Origin: Archangiaceae bacterium
Lineage (GTDB): Bacteria > Myxococcota > Myxococcia > Myxococcales > Myxococcaceae
Assembly: GCA_016714225.1 (NCBI GenBank)
Contig: JADJNS010000007.1
Location: 248,001-312,000 of the forward strand
DNA: 64,000 bases
Reading direction: 5' to 3'
Below the pieces are notes generated by a model. It was not told the origin of the DNA. It searched no databases and saw nothing but the letters and a program-made list of their open reading frames with translations. A program made the translations under genes and the position numbers. Below are positions 42,401-51,149 of this stretch, piece after piece. Position 1 is the stretch's first letter. Every line of letters starts with the position of its first letter.

Positions 42401-42961
42401 TCAGCGCTCGACGATCACCGAGTGGGTGAGCAGCCCCGAGATGAACACCACGTTCTGCACGCGCGCCTGCTTCAGGTGCACCAGAATGCGCGGCTTCGCC
42501 TCGACCACGTCGAAGCCCAAGATGATGCCCTGCTTCACCTGGGCGGCGTTGCCCGACACGGTGACGATGGGGCTCTGGCCGCACGCGGCGAGCACCTGAT
42601 CGACGCCCTTCTCGTCGAGCTCGGGCGGCACCCAGATGAGCTGCGGCTTCTCGAGCTCGATCGCCACCTTCACCGACGCCGCCGGCGCCAGCTTCGCCAC
42701 CGCCTTGTACTTGCCCAGCTGGCCCAGCTGGTTGAGCGCGGTGGCCATGCCCTCGCTGCCGCGCGCGGCGGTGGGGCCGGTGAACAGCACCAGCACCTTC
42801 ACCGCGCCGTCGGGGCCGGGGGTGAGGCTGGTGATGTAGGTGACCGTCTTTTGCAGCAGCTGGGCCTGCAGCGACACGGGCATCTCGTCGGCGCGCGCGG
42901 TCGCCGAGGCCATCAGCACCAGCGCGACCCGGGCCGCGCCCCTGAAGCTCGCTCGCCTCAC
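42401..42961 (-). CDS. YfiR/HmsC-like (DUF4154) periplasmic protein
   Basis: 186 aa with an N-terminal signal peptide (to ATARA). The remainder has the YfiR-type pattern: repeated KVLVLFTG…, a Cys (AACGQSP), then IILGFDVVEAKPRILVHLKQARVQNVVF and the C-terminal FISGLLTHSVIVER, similar to the FSSQLLKLA ending of that family. YfiR represses the diguanylate cyclase YfiN in Pseudomonas; no such enzyme is adjacent here. It is the second gene after the TonB-receptor-like gene (4-nt overlap). Confidence 0.8.
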   Translation of the reverse strand: MRRASFRGAARVALVLMASATARADEMPVSLQAQLLQKTVTYITSLTPGPDGAVKVLVLFTGPTAARGSEGMATALNQLGQLGKYKAVAKLAPAASVKVAIELEKPQLIWVPPELDEKGVDQVLAACGQSPIVTVSGNAAQVKQGIILGFDVVEAKPRILVHLKQARVQNVVFISGLLTHSVIVER

Positions 42962-45192
42962 AGCCGGACGTTGACCTCGGCCATCACGCTGACTGGCGCC
43001 TGCGGGTTCGAAGCGATGCCGATGCCGCCCCGAGGCAGCGGGCTCTCACCGTTGCCGACCCGGGGCGCCTCGGCCACCGACGCGTAGGTGCGGAAGGTGC
43101 CGAACAGCGCCAGCCCCACCCGGTCAGTCACCGCGTGGCTGGCGGCGAGCCGCACGTCGGCGCTCCAGGGAGACAGCGGGCTCTGCGAGAGCCTGGGGTC
43201 CGAGGCGAAGGCATCGACGTAGGCCGAGCGCATGCGCGGCGAGCTGATGCTCACCGCGGCCGACAGCCGGGGCAGGCGCGGCCCCAGCGCCCAGCTCAGG
43301 TGGCCGGTGGCATAGAAGTTGGGCATCGAATCGGCGGGCAGAAAGGTCGACCCCAGCGCGGTGGCGCCGAAGCGTTGCACGGCTTCTCGGCTGATCTGCA
43401 CGTCGCTCAGCTGCTGGTCGCTGTAGCCCGCGGCGTTGCCCGGCAACCGCACGCGGCCCGGCGCGTAGTTGAGCGACAGCGCCCAGTCGACCGGCCCCAC
43501 CTCGCCGCGCCACCCGAGGTTGACCCCCGCCGTCCAGATGTTACGCAGGTTCTGGAACTGATTCACGAGCTGCCCGCCGCGCAGCACCCGGGCGGTGGTG
43601 ATCATGCCCTCCCAGTAACCGCCATAGAGAGACAGCTGTACGTTCTGGCGGGCGAAGCGCTGCGCCAGCACCACCTCGCCCGAGTAGACCCGCTCGGGGC
43701 GAATGTCGGGGCTCTCGGTGACGAAGCCTTCGATCTCGAGGTAGCGCTCGGTGATGGTGGGAGTGCGAAAGCCGGTCGAGAAGATCAGCTTGAGCGTGCC
43801 GTTGTTCCACGGGCTCACGCTGTAGGCGAGGCGAGGAGACACCGCGCTGCCGAGGTAGCCCAGGTCTCCACGCAGCCCCAGGTTGAGGGCGCCGAAGCGG
43901 CCGTGCCAGATGTGCTGCAGGTAGAGCGCCCCGTTGGGAATCGGCGCCACCACCGGCGGGTCGTTCTGCTGCGCGGGTCCGTCGAGCGCCGAGACGCCGG
44001 TGGTGATGACGCTGCCGTAGATGAACGCCTGGCCACCCACGGTGGTCACGTGCGAGCCGTCGCGCAGCCAGTCCCACGAGAAGATGGGCTCGAACACCGG
44101 GTAGAAGGCCACCCAGCGCAGGGTGTCGGTGCACTGGGGGGTGGCCACCTTCGGCGTGCAGAAGGCCGGGTCGGGCAGCTTGCGGCCCAGCACCGCCTGC
44201 GAGTCGTAGAGCACTCCGTAGAGGCGCAGCGAGAGATCTCCGCGGGTGCCGATGGCGCTGGCCCAGGCCACGTCGAGGCCGTACTCGGGCTCGAGCACGT
44301 TGCTGTTCACCGAGGCGTCGACCGGGCCGGTGCCGGTGCCCGCGGTGAGCGCGAACCACGCCAGCGCGCGCCACTTGCCCCAGGTGGCGCGCATGAACAG
44401 GCGCGAGCCGAAGTCGCGGTTGAACGCGTTCTCGCGGTCGTACGCCGCCAGCGGGTCGCCGAACGGGTCGGCGACCGTGGTGTCGCGGTGCCACACCGCG
44501 CGGCCCTGCTGGCGATCGACGCGCGCCGCCCAGTGCCACGCCAGATCGAATGGGGCACCCTTGAGCGTGGTGGTGAAGCCGCCGTACGCGGCCACCCGGG
44601 TCCAGGCTTCTCCCCACGAGAGGTTCTCGGCCCAGACGTCGCCCGGGGTGCCGGCGCTGGCCTGCACCACCACGTGGGTACCGTCGAGTGACGCACCGGT
44701 CTTGGTGATCACGTTGACGATGCCCAGCATCGCGCTGTTGCCGTACACCACCGAGCCCGGGCCGATCACGATGTCGATGTGATCGACCAGCTCGATGGGC
44801 ATCAGGTACGGCTGCGCGCCGCGGGCGGTCTTGGCGCTCGCGCCCGCCTGGTTGCCGTCGATCAGCACCGCGAGGTGCAGCCCCAGCTGGTCGGACATGT
44901 AGCCGCGCGCGCCGAACGCTGCGCTCTGCCGGCCGTCGTACTCGTAGCTGGTCATGCCATGGCCGAGGAACCGAATGGCCTCTTCGACCGATTGAATGCC
45001 GTACCGCTTCAAATCGGTGCCGCTGATGCTCCAGGTGGTGGCCGGAGCCCCCTGCGCGGTCTCGGTGGTGCGCGAGGCCGCCGCGACGATGGGCTCGCTG
45101 AGCAACGCGGTGAGATCACCTTCGTCGGGCGTGGGGTCTGCTGCGCCGGCGTCGACCTGGGCGAGCAGCAGAGCCACCACGAGCAAGGTCAT
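42958..45192 (-). CDS. TonB-dependent receptor-like outer membrane protein
   Basis: 744 aa. Signal peptide (to ADA or so), plug domain at about 30-160 (VAAASRTTETAQGAPATTWSI; GYGIQSVEEAIRFLGHG; ALIDGNQAGA; GPGSVVYGNSAMLGIVNVITK), then a C-terminal 22-strand barrel with alternating aromatic residues, ending at EVNVRL. A canonical TonB box is not obvious. Such receptors take up siderophores, cofactors or sugars. With YfiR it forms a two-gene operon. Confidence 0.88.
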   Translation of the reverse strand: MTLLVVALLLAQVDAGAADPTPDEGDLTALLSEPIVAAASRTTETAQGAPATTWSISGTDLKRYGIQSVEEAIRFLGHGMTSYEYDGRQSAAFGARGYMSDQLGLHLAVLIDGNQAGASAKTARGAQPYLMPIELVDHIDIVIGPGSVVYGNSAMLGIVNVITKTGASLDGTHVVVQASAGTPGDVWAENLSWGEAWTRVAAYGGFTTTLKGAPFDLAWHWAARVDRQQGRAVWHRDTTVADPFGDPLAAYDRENAFNRDFGSRLFMRATWGKWRALAWFALTAGTGTGPVDASVNSNVLEPEYGLDVAWASAIGTRGDLSLRLYGVLYDSQAVLGRKLPDPAFCTPKVATPQCTDTLRWVAFYPVFEPIFSWDWLRDGSHVTTVGGQAFIYGSVITTGVSALDGPAQQNDPPVVAPIPNGALYLQHIWHGRFGALNLGLRGDLGYLGSAVSPRLAYSVSPWNNGTLKLIFSTGFRTPTITERYLEIEGFVTESPDIRPERVYSGEVVLAQRFARQNVQLSLYGGYWEGMITTARVLRGGQLVNQFQNLRNIWTAGVNLGWRGEVGPVDWALSLNYAPGRVRLPGNAAGYSDQQLSDVQISREAVQRFGATALGSTFLPADSMPNFYATGHLSWALGPRLPRLSAAVSISSPRMRSAYVDAFASDPRLSQSPLSPWSADVRLAASHAVTDRVGLALFGTFRTYASVAEAPRVGNGESPLPRGGIGIASNPQAPVSVMAEVNVRL

Positions 45193-45417
45193 CGTGGCGC
45201 GACGCTAGCGCGACTGCGGGTTGGCGCCAGAAGAAGCGCGACTGCCAGTACCCTGCTCTAGAGCACCTGCTGCGGCGAACGATCCTCTCGCTGCGCCGAG
45301 CAGGCTCGTCACTGCGCTCCTGGGCCGACAAGCACAGCTCCGGTGCTCGCTCCTCGCGTGCCCGGCTCGCTTCGGTCTCGTTCGCCGCGCTCTCGGCCCG
45401 GTAACCTGTTCGGAGCT

Positions 45418-47007
45418 CTAGTCGGTGCCGCCGAAGCGCCAGGCGAACGCCAGCGACGCGCGGAACACCGCCTGAAACGACGGCTCTCTCAGCATCGCCA
45501 GCGCGAAGTCGGTGCCTGCCGCGGCCCGCACGTGCAGATCGGGCAGGTACGGCAGCCGGAAGTCGGCGGCGATCTCGAAGCTGGGCCCCACGCCGATGCC
45601 GCGGTTGATGACGCCGTTCTCGGGCGGCAGCTCGAGGCCGAAGACCGACGGCCCGACCAGAAACTGCCCCTCGAAGCGGAAGCCCTTGGGCGTCTGCTCG
45701 GAGCGGTAGAAGATGAAGTCGATGTCCGACCCGGCGCGAAAGAACTGGGTCGGCGTGTTCTGGGTGGCGAGCGGGTCGTAGCGCCGGGCGGTGGGCACGT
45801 TGTACTGCAACCGCAAGAGCCGCCAGCCCAGCTTGCGCGACAGGCGCCAGTTGAACCACGCCTCGATGGTGCCACCGGGAGTGGTGGTGTCGCCGGTGTG
45901 CAGGCCGCCCGCGGCCGCCACCTCGTACTCGGGGGGCAGCTCGGCGTAGGCGGTGAGGCCCTTCGAGGCCAGCGCGACGGCGTCAGAGGGCATCAGCGAC
46001 TTCTCTTCGAGCGAGTCGCTGGACATCGGCTCGACGGTCACCTTCTTCGAGAGCACCGAGTCGTCGTCGACGCGCCGCACCACGTACTCCCCTGCCGGCA
46101 CTGCCAGGGTCATGCTGAGCGCGCCCGCGGGCGTCTCGGCGATCAGCTGCCCGGTCGAGAGCTGCACGACCTGCAGCGGGCCCTGATCTTGAATCAGGGT
46201 GAGCGAGCTGGCAGCGCTCGAGAGCGCGGTGAGCACCACGTCTTGCCGGCCGCGCAGCCGCATGTCGAAGCTGGGGTGCTGCGGCGTCTTCGACACCTGC
46301 GCGGTGTCGCGAATGGTCATGGTGTTCGCGTAGGCGAACGCCTCGGAGAGCGTCACCTGGCCGTCGCGGCTCTTGTCGGCCGCGCCGCGCAGGCCCGCCA
46401 CCAGGTGGTGGGTGAAGAAGCTGCCCTGCAGCGTCTCGGCCTCGTGCGCGTCTTCGAGCCCCGAGCTCGAGGCGAGCAGCACCGTGCCTTCGCTCTCGAG
46501 CTGCGGCAACCCCACCGCGAACGGCTCGGCCGGCTTGAGGCCCTTGGCCTGGGTCCACCCACCGCCGCTGCAGCCGTCGAGAATTCCCACCCGCAGCTCG
46601 ACCGCTTCGCTCGACATGCGCGACTTGAGGTCGGCGAGCGCGAGGGCCTGGCCGTTGGGGTACAGCGAGGTGCCGTCGGCGTGGCCCGAGTAATAGAAGA
46701 CCAGCATCGCCTTGCCGCCGGCGGCGCGCGCCTGCACCAGCGCGCTATCGAGCGCGGCCAGCACCACCTCGGGGGCCGGGTCGAGCAGCAGCTGAACGTC
46801 GCGCTTGGTGAAGCGGCCCACGTCCATCAGCACCTGGGCGAAGGCACGCGCGTCGCGGTGCGAGAAGCGCAGACCCGGGCGCTCTTGCACCGGCGCGTTG
46901 GAGCCGACGATCACCGCGAAGCGGGTGGGCCCCTGGTCGAAGCCTTGAGCGAAGGCGGCGCCAGAGACGAGCACTGTGATGGCGAACAGTCGCTGCAGTG
47001 CAGTCAT
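45418..47007 (-). CDS. secreted caspase-family protease with barrel-like C-terminus
   Basis: 529 aa with a perfect RBS (AAGGAGG) before ATG 47007. Signal peptide (to AAFAQG). Caspase/peptidase C14-type domain at about 25-245 with FAVIVGSN, catalytic His in FYYSGHADG (about residue 109) and Cys in ILDGCSGG (about 146). The segment DGQVTLSEAFAYANT is a usual conserved loop. A middle beta domain (about 250-330) resembles PEGA/DUF4384-type repeats. The last 200 residues (VAAAGGLHTGD … ASLAFAWRFGG) alternate hydrophobic residues like an outer-membrane beta-barrel. Last gene of the sigma/anti-sigma operon, overlapping by 4 nt. Confidence 0.85.
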   Translation of the reverse strand: MTALQRLFAITVLVSGAAFAQGFDQGPTRFAVIVGSNAPVQERPGLRFSHRDARAFAQVLMDVGRFTKRDVQLLLDPAPEVVLAALDSALVQARAAGGKAMLVFYYSGHADGTSLYPNGQALALADLKSRMSSEAVELRVGILDGCSGGGWTQAKGLKPAEPFAVGLPQLESEGTVLLASSSGLEDAHEAETLQGSFFTHHLVAGLRGAADKSRDGQVTLSEAFAYANTMTIRDTAQVSKTPQHPSFDMRLRGRQDVVLTALSSAASSLTLIQDQGPLQVVQLSTGQLIAETPAGALSMTLAVPAGEYVVRRVDDDSVLSKKVTVEPMSSDSLEEKSLMPSDAVALASKGLTAYAELPPEYEVAAAGGLHTGDTTTPGGTIEAWFNWRLSRKLGWRLLRLQYNVPTARRYDPLATQNTPTQFFRAGSDIDFIFYRSEQTPKGFRFEGQFLVGPSVFGLELPPENGVINRGIGVGPSFEIAADFRLPYLPDLHVRAAAGTDFALAMLREPSFQAVFRASLAFAWRFGGTD

Positions 47008-47785
47008 CGGACCTCCTTCTCGAACTTCCAGTGATTGGACCATACCGGCCCCGAAGCCTGCCCGGCCAACGCGCGCTGCAGCTCTTCTTCGCTCAAGGGC
47101 GCGTTCGACATCAAGAGCACCACCTCTTCCTGAGCCCCCTCGGCGTCGACCTGCCACGCCGGCGACAGCCCGTCGCCCGCCACCGGCGCCGCGTGCAGTA
47201 CGCGGTACAGCTTGCCCGCTTGCAGCTCGACCACGGTGAGGTGGGTGAAGCTGCCCGGCCGAACCTGAAAGCGAAGCGCGTCGTTCACCTGGAGCGCTCG
47301 GCCGTCCCACACGCCGACGTGGCCTCGCGGTTCACCCACACCTGCACCTGCGGGGTGCCCACCCCCTTGGCGGTGAGCTCGTCGGGGCGTGGGCGCGGAA
47401 TCGCGAGCGCCACCACCAGCACCGCCGCCACGGCGCCCATCGCCAACAGGGGGCGCAGCCAGGGCCACGCCGGGGCGCGCGGCCCTTCGAGCTCGCGCAC
47501 CCAGGTGGGCACCGGCAGCTCGCGCTGCACCTCGGTGAGGTGCGCAGCGCATTGCGCGCACGCCGCGGTGTGGGCCTGGGTGGGCGCATCGGCGATGCCG
47601 AGCGCGAAGCGATCGAGCGCCAGGCTCGAGGGGTGAACGAAGTCGGGCTGGCCGCTCTGCACCGACAGCGCCCGCAGGTGCGCAGCGCACTGCGCGCACG
47701 AGTCGGCGTGGGCGCGGGCGGCGGCATCGCCCTGCCCCAGCGCGAGGCGATCGAGCGCGAGCCGAGAAGGGTGCGGGGCGCTCAC
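47004..47785 (-). pseudogene. zinc-finger anti-sigma factor, frameshifted, with duplicated finger
   Basis: The first frame (GTG 47785) encodes two near-identical zinc-finger units in the N-terminal 95 residues (HPSRLALDRLALG…HADSCAQCAAHL and HPSSLALDRFALG…HTAACAQCAAHL, each with HxxxCxxC), a transmembrane helix (about 115-135) and KGVGTPQVQVWVNRE. It then ends at TGA 47285. The other frame continues the protein: GHVGVWDGRALQVNDALRF … KLYRVLHAAP … HWKFEKEVR, resembling a DUF4384-type domain and overlapping the caspase ATG. One G missing at 47323-47324 (GAGGCC for GAGGGCC) explains the break. Either a real mutation or a sequence error. Confidence 0.85.
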
Positions 47786-48264
47786 GGGTGCACCTCGGCC
47801 CTCAGGTCGGCCAGCCGCTGGTCGAGGCGGGTGAGCATGCGCCGCACCGTGCGCTCGCTGACGCCGAGCACCTCGGCGCTCTCGGGCTGGGTGAGGCCGT
47901 CGACCCGGTCGAGAATCGCGACCTCGAGCTCATCGGGGGGAATCTTCGCGGCCAGCCGCTCGAGGAGCTGACGGTTGTGCACCCGCGCGTCGGTGCCCAC
48001 CCCCTCGACGTCGGCGTCGAGACCGGTGACCTCGGTGCCGAGCGACTTGCGGCGAATGCGGTCGACGGCGAGGTGGGTGGCGGTGCGGTAGACCCAGGCG
48101 GAGACCCGCCGGGGGTCATCGAGGTCGAGCCCCGATTTCCACAGGCGGATGAACGTCTCTTGGGCCACGTCTTGCGCCTCGTCTCCATCGCGGAGCATGG
48201 AGCGGCACTTCTCCCGAATGACGGGAAAGAACCGCCGATAGACCGCCTCTACGGTCGGTGCCAC
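47782..48264 (-). CDS. ECF-type RNA polymerase sigma factor
   Basis: 160 aa from GTG 48264 with GGAG at 5-6 nt upstream; longer in-frame starts to 48357 lack an RBS and homology. Region 2 (YRRFFPVIREKCRSML, DEAQDVAQETFIRLWKSG and VSAWVYRTATHLAVDRIRRKS) and region 4 (LEVAILDRVDGLTQPESAEVLGVSERTVRRMLTRL) are clear. It overlaps the anti-sigma gene by 4 nt (GTGA), the usual sigma/anti-sigma arrangement. Target promoters and signal are unknown; the caspase gene is an obvious possible target. Confidence 0.93.
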   Translation of the reverse strand: MAPTVEAVYRRFFPVIREKCRSMLRDGDEAQDVAQETFIRLWKSGLDLDDPRRVSAWVYRTATHLAVDRIRRKSLGTEVTGLDADVEGVGTDARVHNRQLLERLAAKIPPDELEVAILDRVDGLTQPESAEVLGVSERTVRRMLTRLDQRLADLRAEVHP

Positions 48265-48325
48265 GTCGCTCCGCGACTGCTCACCACATTGAGACGGCCA
48301 AAGGGTAGAAAACCGGTCAGACCGA

Positions 48326-48982
48326 ATGGATAGCCCCAAGAACCCCCCGCCCTTCAAGGGTCGCGCGCCGTCGACCTTCTTTCAGTCGGTGCTCTACGCG
48401 TGGGACGGGCTGATTCACACCGCCGTGCACCAGCGAAACATGCGCATGCACCTGGTGGCTGCGATCATGGTGGGTCTGGTGGGCAGCGGCATACCTCTCG
48501 GGCTGGCCGAGAAGGTCACCATGATCTTCTGCGTGCTGCTGGTGCTGTTCGCCGAGGTGCTCAACTCGGCGCTCGAGCACCTGGTCGACCTGGCCACCGA
48601 CACCGTGCACGAGAACGCGCGGCACGCCAAAGACGCCGCCGCCGCGGGCGTGCTGGTGCTCGCGCTGGGGTCGACGGTCATCTTCGCGCTGATCCTGGTG
48701 CACAACGCCGAGGCCATCGCCTCGAACGGCGCGCTGGTGCAGCGGCAGGTGCTGGTAGGCGCGCCCATCACCTTTCTCGGCGGCGCACTGATGCACGAGC
48801 AGAAGAAGCCGCTCTGGCTCGACGGGGCGATGTTCTTCGCCGCCATCTGCCTGCTCGGCTACACGCTCACCTGGAGCCAGAGCCTGGTGCTCTCGGCGAT
48901 GACCTTCGGCATGTTGGTGGTGTGCGTGGCCGCGGCGTGGAAGCGGCACCACGAGCGGGCCGACGGCGCGGCCCAGAAATAA
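48326..48982 (+). CDS. dgkA: diacylglycerol kinase (DgkA) / undecaprenol kinase family
   Basis: 218 aa. The DgkA signature AEVLNSALEHLVDLATDTVHENARHAKDAAAAGVLV is intact, with Glu residues and the Asp-Lys of the active site. The enzyme phosphorylates diacylglycerol or undecaprenol in the inner membrane. It is about 100 residues longer than E. coli DgkA; the extra C-terminal part carries two or three more hydrophobic segments (LLGYTLTWSQSLVLSAMTFGML). It diverges from the ECF sigma gene, 61 nt apart. Confidence 0.93.
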   Translation: MDSPKNPPPFKGRAPSTFFQSVLYAWDGLIHTAVHQRNMRMHLVAAIMVGLVGSGIPLGLAEKVTMIFCVLLVLFAEVLNSALEHLVDLATDTVHENARHAKDAAAAGVLVLALGSTVIFALILVHNAEAIASNGALVQRQVLVGAPITFLGGALMHEQKKPLWLDGAMFFAAICLLGYTLTWSQSLVLSAMTFGMLVVCVAAAWKRHHERADGAAQK

Positions 48983-49004
48983 AAAACCCGGCACCAGGCC
49001 GGGT
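48981..49004 (-). terminator. intrinsic terminator of the 62-aa protein gene
   Basis: CCCGGC-ACCAG-GCCGGG stem (48987-49003), which on the minus strand is followed by six T. It abuts the dgkA stop. It most likely serves the minus-strand gene ending at 49103. Confidence 0.8.
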
Positions 49005-49102
49005 CACGGTGCTGCTTTGGGTACTGCATCCCTCAGGGGCGCCAGTGCCGGAAACCGGTCCCGACGCTGTGCCGCCCCAGAGGGCACCTACGACTCGCTT
49101 AC

Positions 49103-49291
49103 TCAGGCCGTCTGCCGGAACTCAGGCTTCTGCGCCTCTTCGACGACCCGCGTTTCCTTCATGTCAGTCGTCACCGCGTCGATGAGCTCGGTGGCGATGT
49201 CCAGAATCTGGTTCGGAGTGTAGCCACCCGTCCGCAGCTGGGTAAAGAAAGTGCGCGCGAGAATCTTCGTGCCCTTCTTGTCTTTTTCCAT
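49103..49291 (-). CDS. small conserved-looking protein (62 aa)
   Basis: Start ATG 49291 has an excellent AGGAGG RBS; a longer upstream frame to 49345 lacks one. The product is helical and charged, MEKDKKGTKILARTFFTQLR, with ELIDAVTTDMKETRVV in the C-terminal half. No cysteine or membrane segment. Not recognised. A terminator follows 99 nt downstream, so it is a monocistronic unit. The tight RBS and own terminator suggest a real, well-expressed gene. Confidence 0.75.
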   Translation of the reverse strand: MEKDKKGTKILARTFFTQLRTGGYTPNQILDIATELIDAVTTDMKETRVVEEAQKPEFRQTA

Positions 49292-49431
49292 GCTCGGCCT
49301 CCTGAAAAGAGTCGCCCGGCCCTGGTGCACCGTTCGCGCCACCAACCCGTAACATTGAAGTTTCGAGCAGTTGACCTGTTTCAGGTGCGAAAAAGGCTTC
49401 GCACTCGAGGGACTTACGCGATCGGGTGCGA

Positions 49432-51054
49432 ATGGCGATATGCACCCCCCTTGAAGTGGCGTACCGACTGAACAACATCGGTCTCTGGCTGGACGAGCCA
49501 GAGACCCTCTTGAGCGAGCGGGCGGCAGAGAAGCTCGGGCTGCCGGTCGAGGCGCTGGCCTCGGTGCGCGTGGTGCGGCAGGTGCTCGACGCGCGCAAGA
49601 AGAACTCGCCCCGCTACATCTACACCCTCGAGGTCGAGCTCACGGCCACAGCTGTGCCCACCGTGCCGCCCGACGTCTCGCAGAGCGAGCCGCCGCCACC
49701 GCCGCCCGAGAAGGTGCGGCGCCAGCCTGTTGCGCCGCCCATCATCATCGGCACCGGGCCGGCGGGGCTGTTCTGCGCGCTGGGGCTGCTCGAGCGCGGC
49801 GTGAAGAGCGTGCTCATCGAGCGCGGCCGCGAGGTGGTGCAGCGGCGCAAAGACGTGGCGAAGCTGATGCGCGACGGCTCGCTGCTGCGCGAGAGCAACA
49901 TGAACTTCGGTGAGGGCGGCGCCGGCGCGTACACCGACGGCAAGCTCTCGACGCGCATCAACCACCCGCTGGTGCGCAAGGTGATCGAGACCTTCGCGCG
50001 CTTCGGGGCGCCCGACCGCATTCTCATCGACGGCAAGCCGCACATCGGCAGCGACCTGCTGCCGTTCGCGGTCGAGGCGCTGCGCAACGAGCTGATCGCC
50101 GGCGGCTGCGAGGTACGCTTCGAGACCCGCGTCGACGACCTGCTCTACGACGGCGACACGGTCGCGGGCGTGGTGCTCTCGGACGGGCAGAAGGTGAAGA
50201 GCGATCGGGTGGTGCTGGCGCCCGGCAACTCGGCACGCGAGCTGTACGAGCGCTTCGCGGCCGACGGGCGGGTGCTGGTCGAGGCCAAGCCGTTCGCCAT
50301 CGGCTTTCGCGCCGAGCACCCGCAGTCGTTCATCAACGAGATTCAGTACGGCGCCAAGGCAGCCAAGAACCCCAAGCTGCCGGCCGCCGACTACAAGCTG
50401 GCCGAGAACCTCGAGGTGGGCGGCGAGGTGCGCGGCGTCTACTCGTTCTGCATGTGCCCGGGCGGCATCGTGGTGCCCACTCCGACCGAAGAGGGCCTGC
50501 AGTGCACCAACGGCATGAGCAACTCGCGCCGCAACGCGAAGTACGCCAACGCCGGCATCGTGGTGAGCGTGTCGGTGGCCGACTTCGCCCGCGATGGCTT
50601 TACCGGGCCGCTGGCTGGCCTGTCGTTTCAGCAGAAGTGGGAAGGGGCGGCGTACGAGCTGGGTGGTGGGCGCTTCTTCGCGCCGGCGCAGTCGATACCC
50701 GACTACCTGGCGGGCAAGCTGAAGAAGAAGCCCGAAGGCACCAGCTACCGGCCGGGCCTGGCGCACGCCGACCTGAACAAGCTCTTCCCGCCCTGGCTGA
50801 CCCAGTCTCTGAAGGCGGCCCTGAAGACCTTCGACAAGAAGATGCGCGGCTTCGTCAGTGAGCAGGGCAACCTGATCGGCATCGAGAGCCGCACCTCGTC
50901 TCCGGTGCGGGTGACGCGCAACGAGGCGCTGCAGTCGGTGTCGATGAAGGGCCTGTACCCGGGCGGCGAAGGGTGCGGCTACGCCGGCGGCATCGTCTCG
51001 AGCGGCATCGACGGGCTGCGCATCGCCGAGCAGATCGCGAAGGAGCTCAGCTGA
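49432..51054 (+). CDS. FAD-dependent dehydrogenase (COG2509-type)
   Basis: 540 aa from ATG 49432; a GTG at 49426 is an alternative. After an N-terminal domain of about 95 residues (LEVAYRLNNIGLWLDEPETLL … YIYTLEVEL), a Rossmann FAD-binding motif IIIGTGPAGLFCALGLLERG follows. Later motifs include NFGEGGAGAYTDGKLSTR, CPGGIVVPTPTEEG, GEGCGYAGGIVSSGIDGLRIAEQI. This layout matches the conserved NAD(P)/FAD oxidoreductases of COG2509 (YtfP/ YxiH type). Substrate is unknown. Confidence 0.9.
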   Translation: MAICTPLEVAYRLNNIGLWLDEPETLLSERAAEKLGLPVEALASVRVVRQVLDARKKNSPRYIYTLEVELTATAVPTVPPDVSQSEPPPPPPEKVRRQPVAPPIIIGTGPAGLFCALGLLERGVKSVLIERGREVVQRRKDVAKLMRDGSLLRESNMNFGEGGAGAYTDGKLSTRINHPLVRKVIETFARFGAPDRILIDGKPHIGSDLLPFAVEALRNELIAGGCEVRFETRVDDLLYDGDTVAGVVLSDGQKVKSDRVVLAPGNSARELYERFAADGRVLVEAKPFAIGFRAEHPQSFINEIQYGAKAAKNPKLPAADYKLAENLEVGGEVRGVYSFCMCPGGIVVPTPTEEGLQCTNGMSNSRRNAKYANAGIVVSVSVADFARDGFTGPLAGLSFQQKWEGAAYELGGGRFFAPAQSIPDYLAGKLKKKPEGTSYRPGLAHADLNKLFPPWLTQSLKAALKTFDKKMRGFVSEQGNLIGIESRTSSPVRVTRNEALQSVSMKGLYPGGEGCGYAGGIVSSGIDGLRIAEQIAKELS

Positions 51055-51149
51055 GATGAGAGGGTCGGCCCAGGGGGCACGACGATCGAGCGACTGCCAC
51101 GAAGGCGGGCTGCGGGGGCTCGCCTGCGACGATTAAGCTCCAGCCACCG

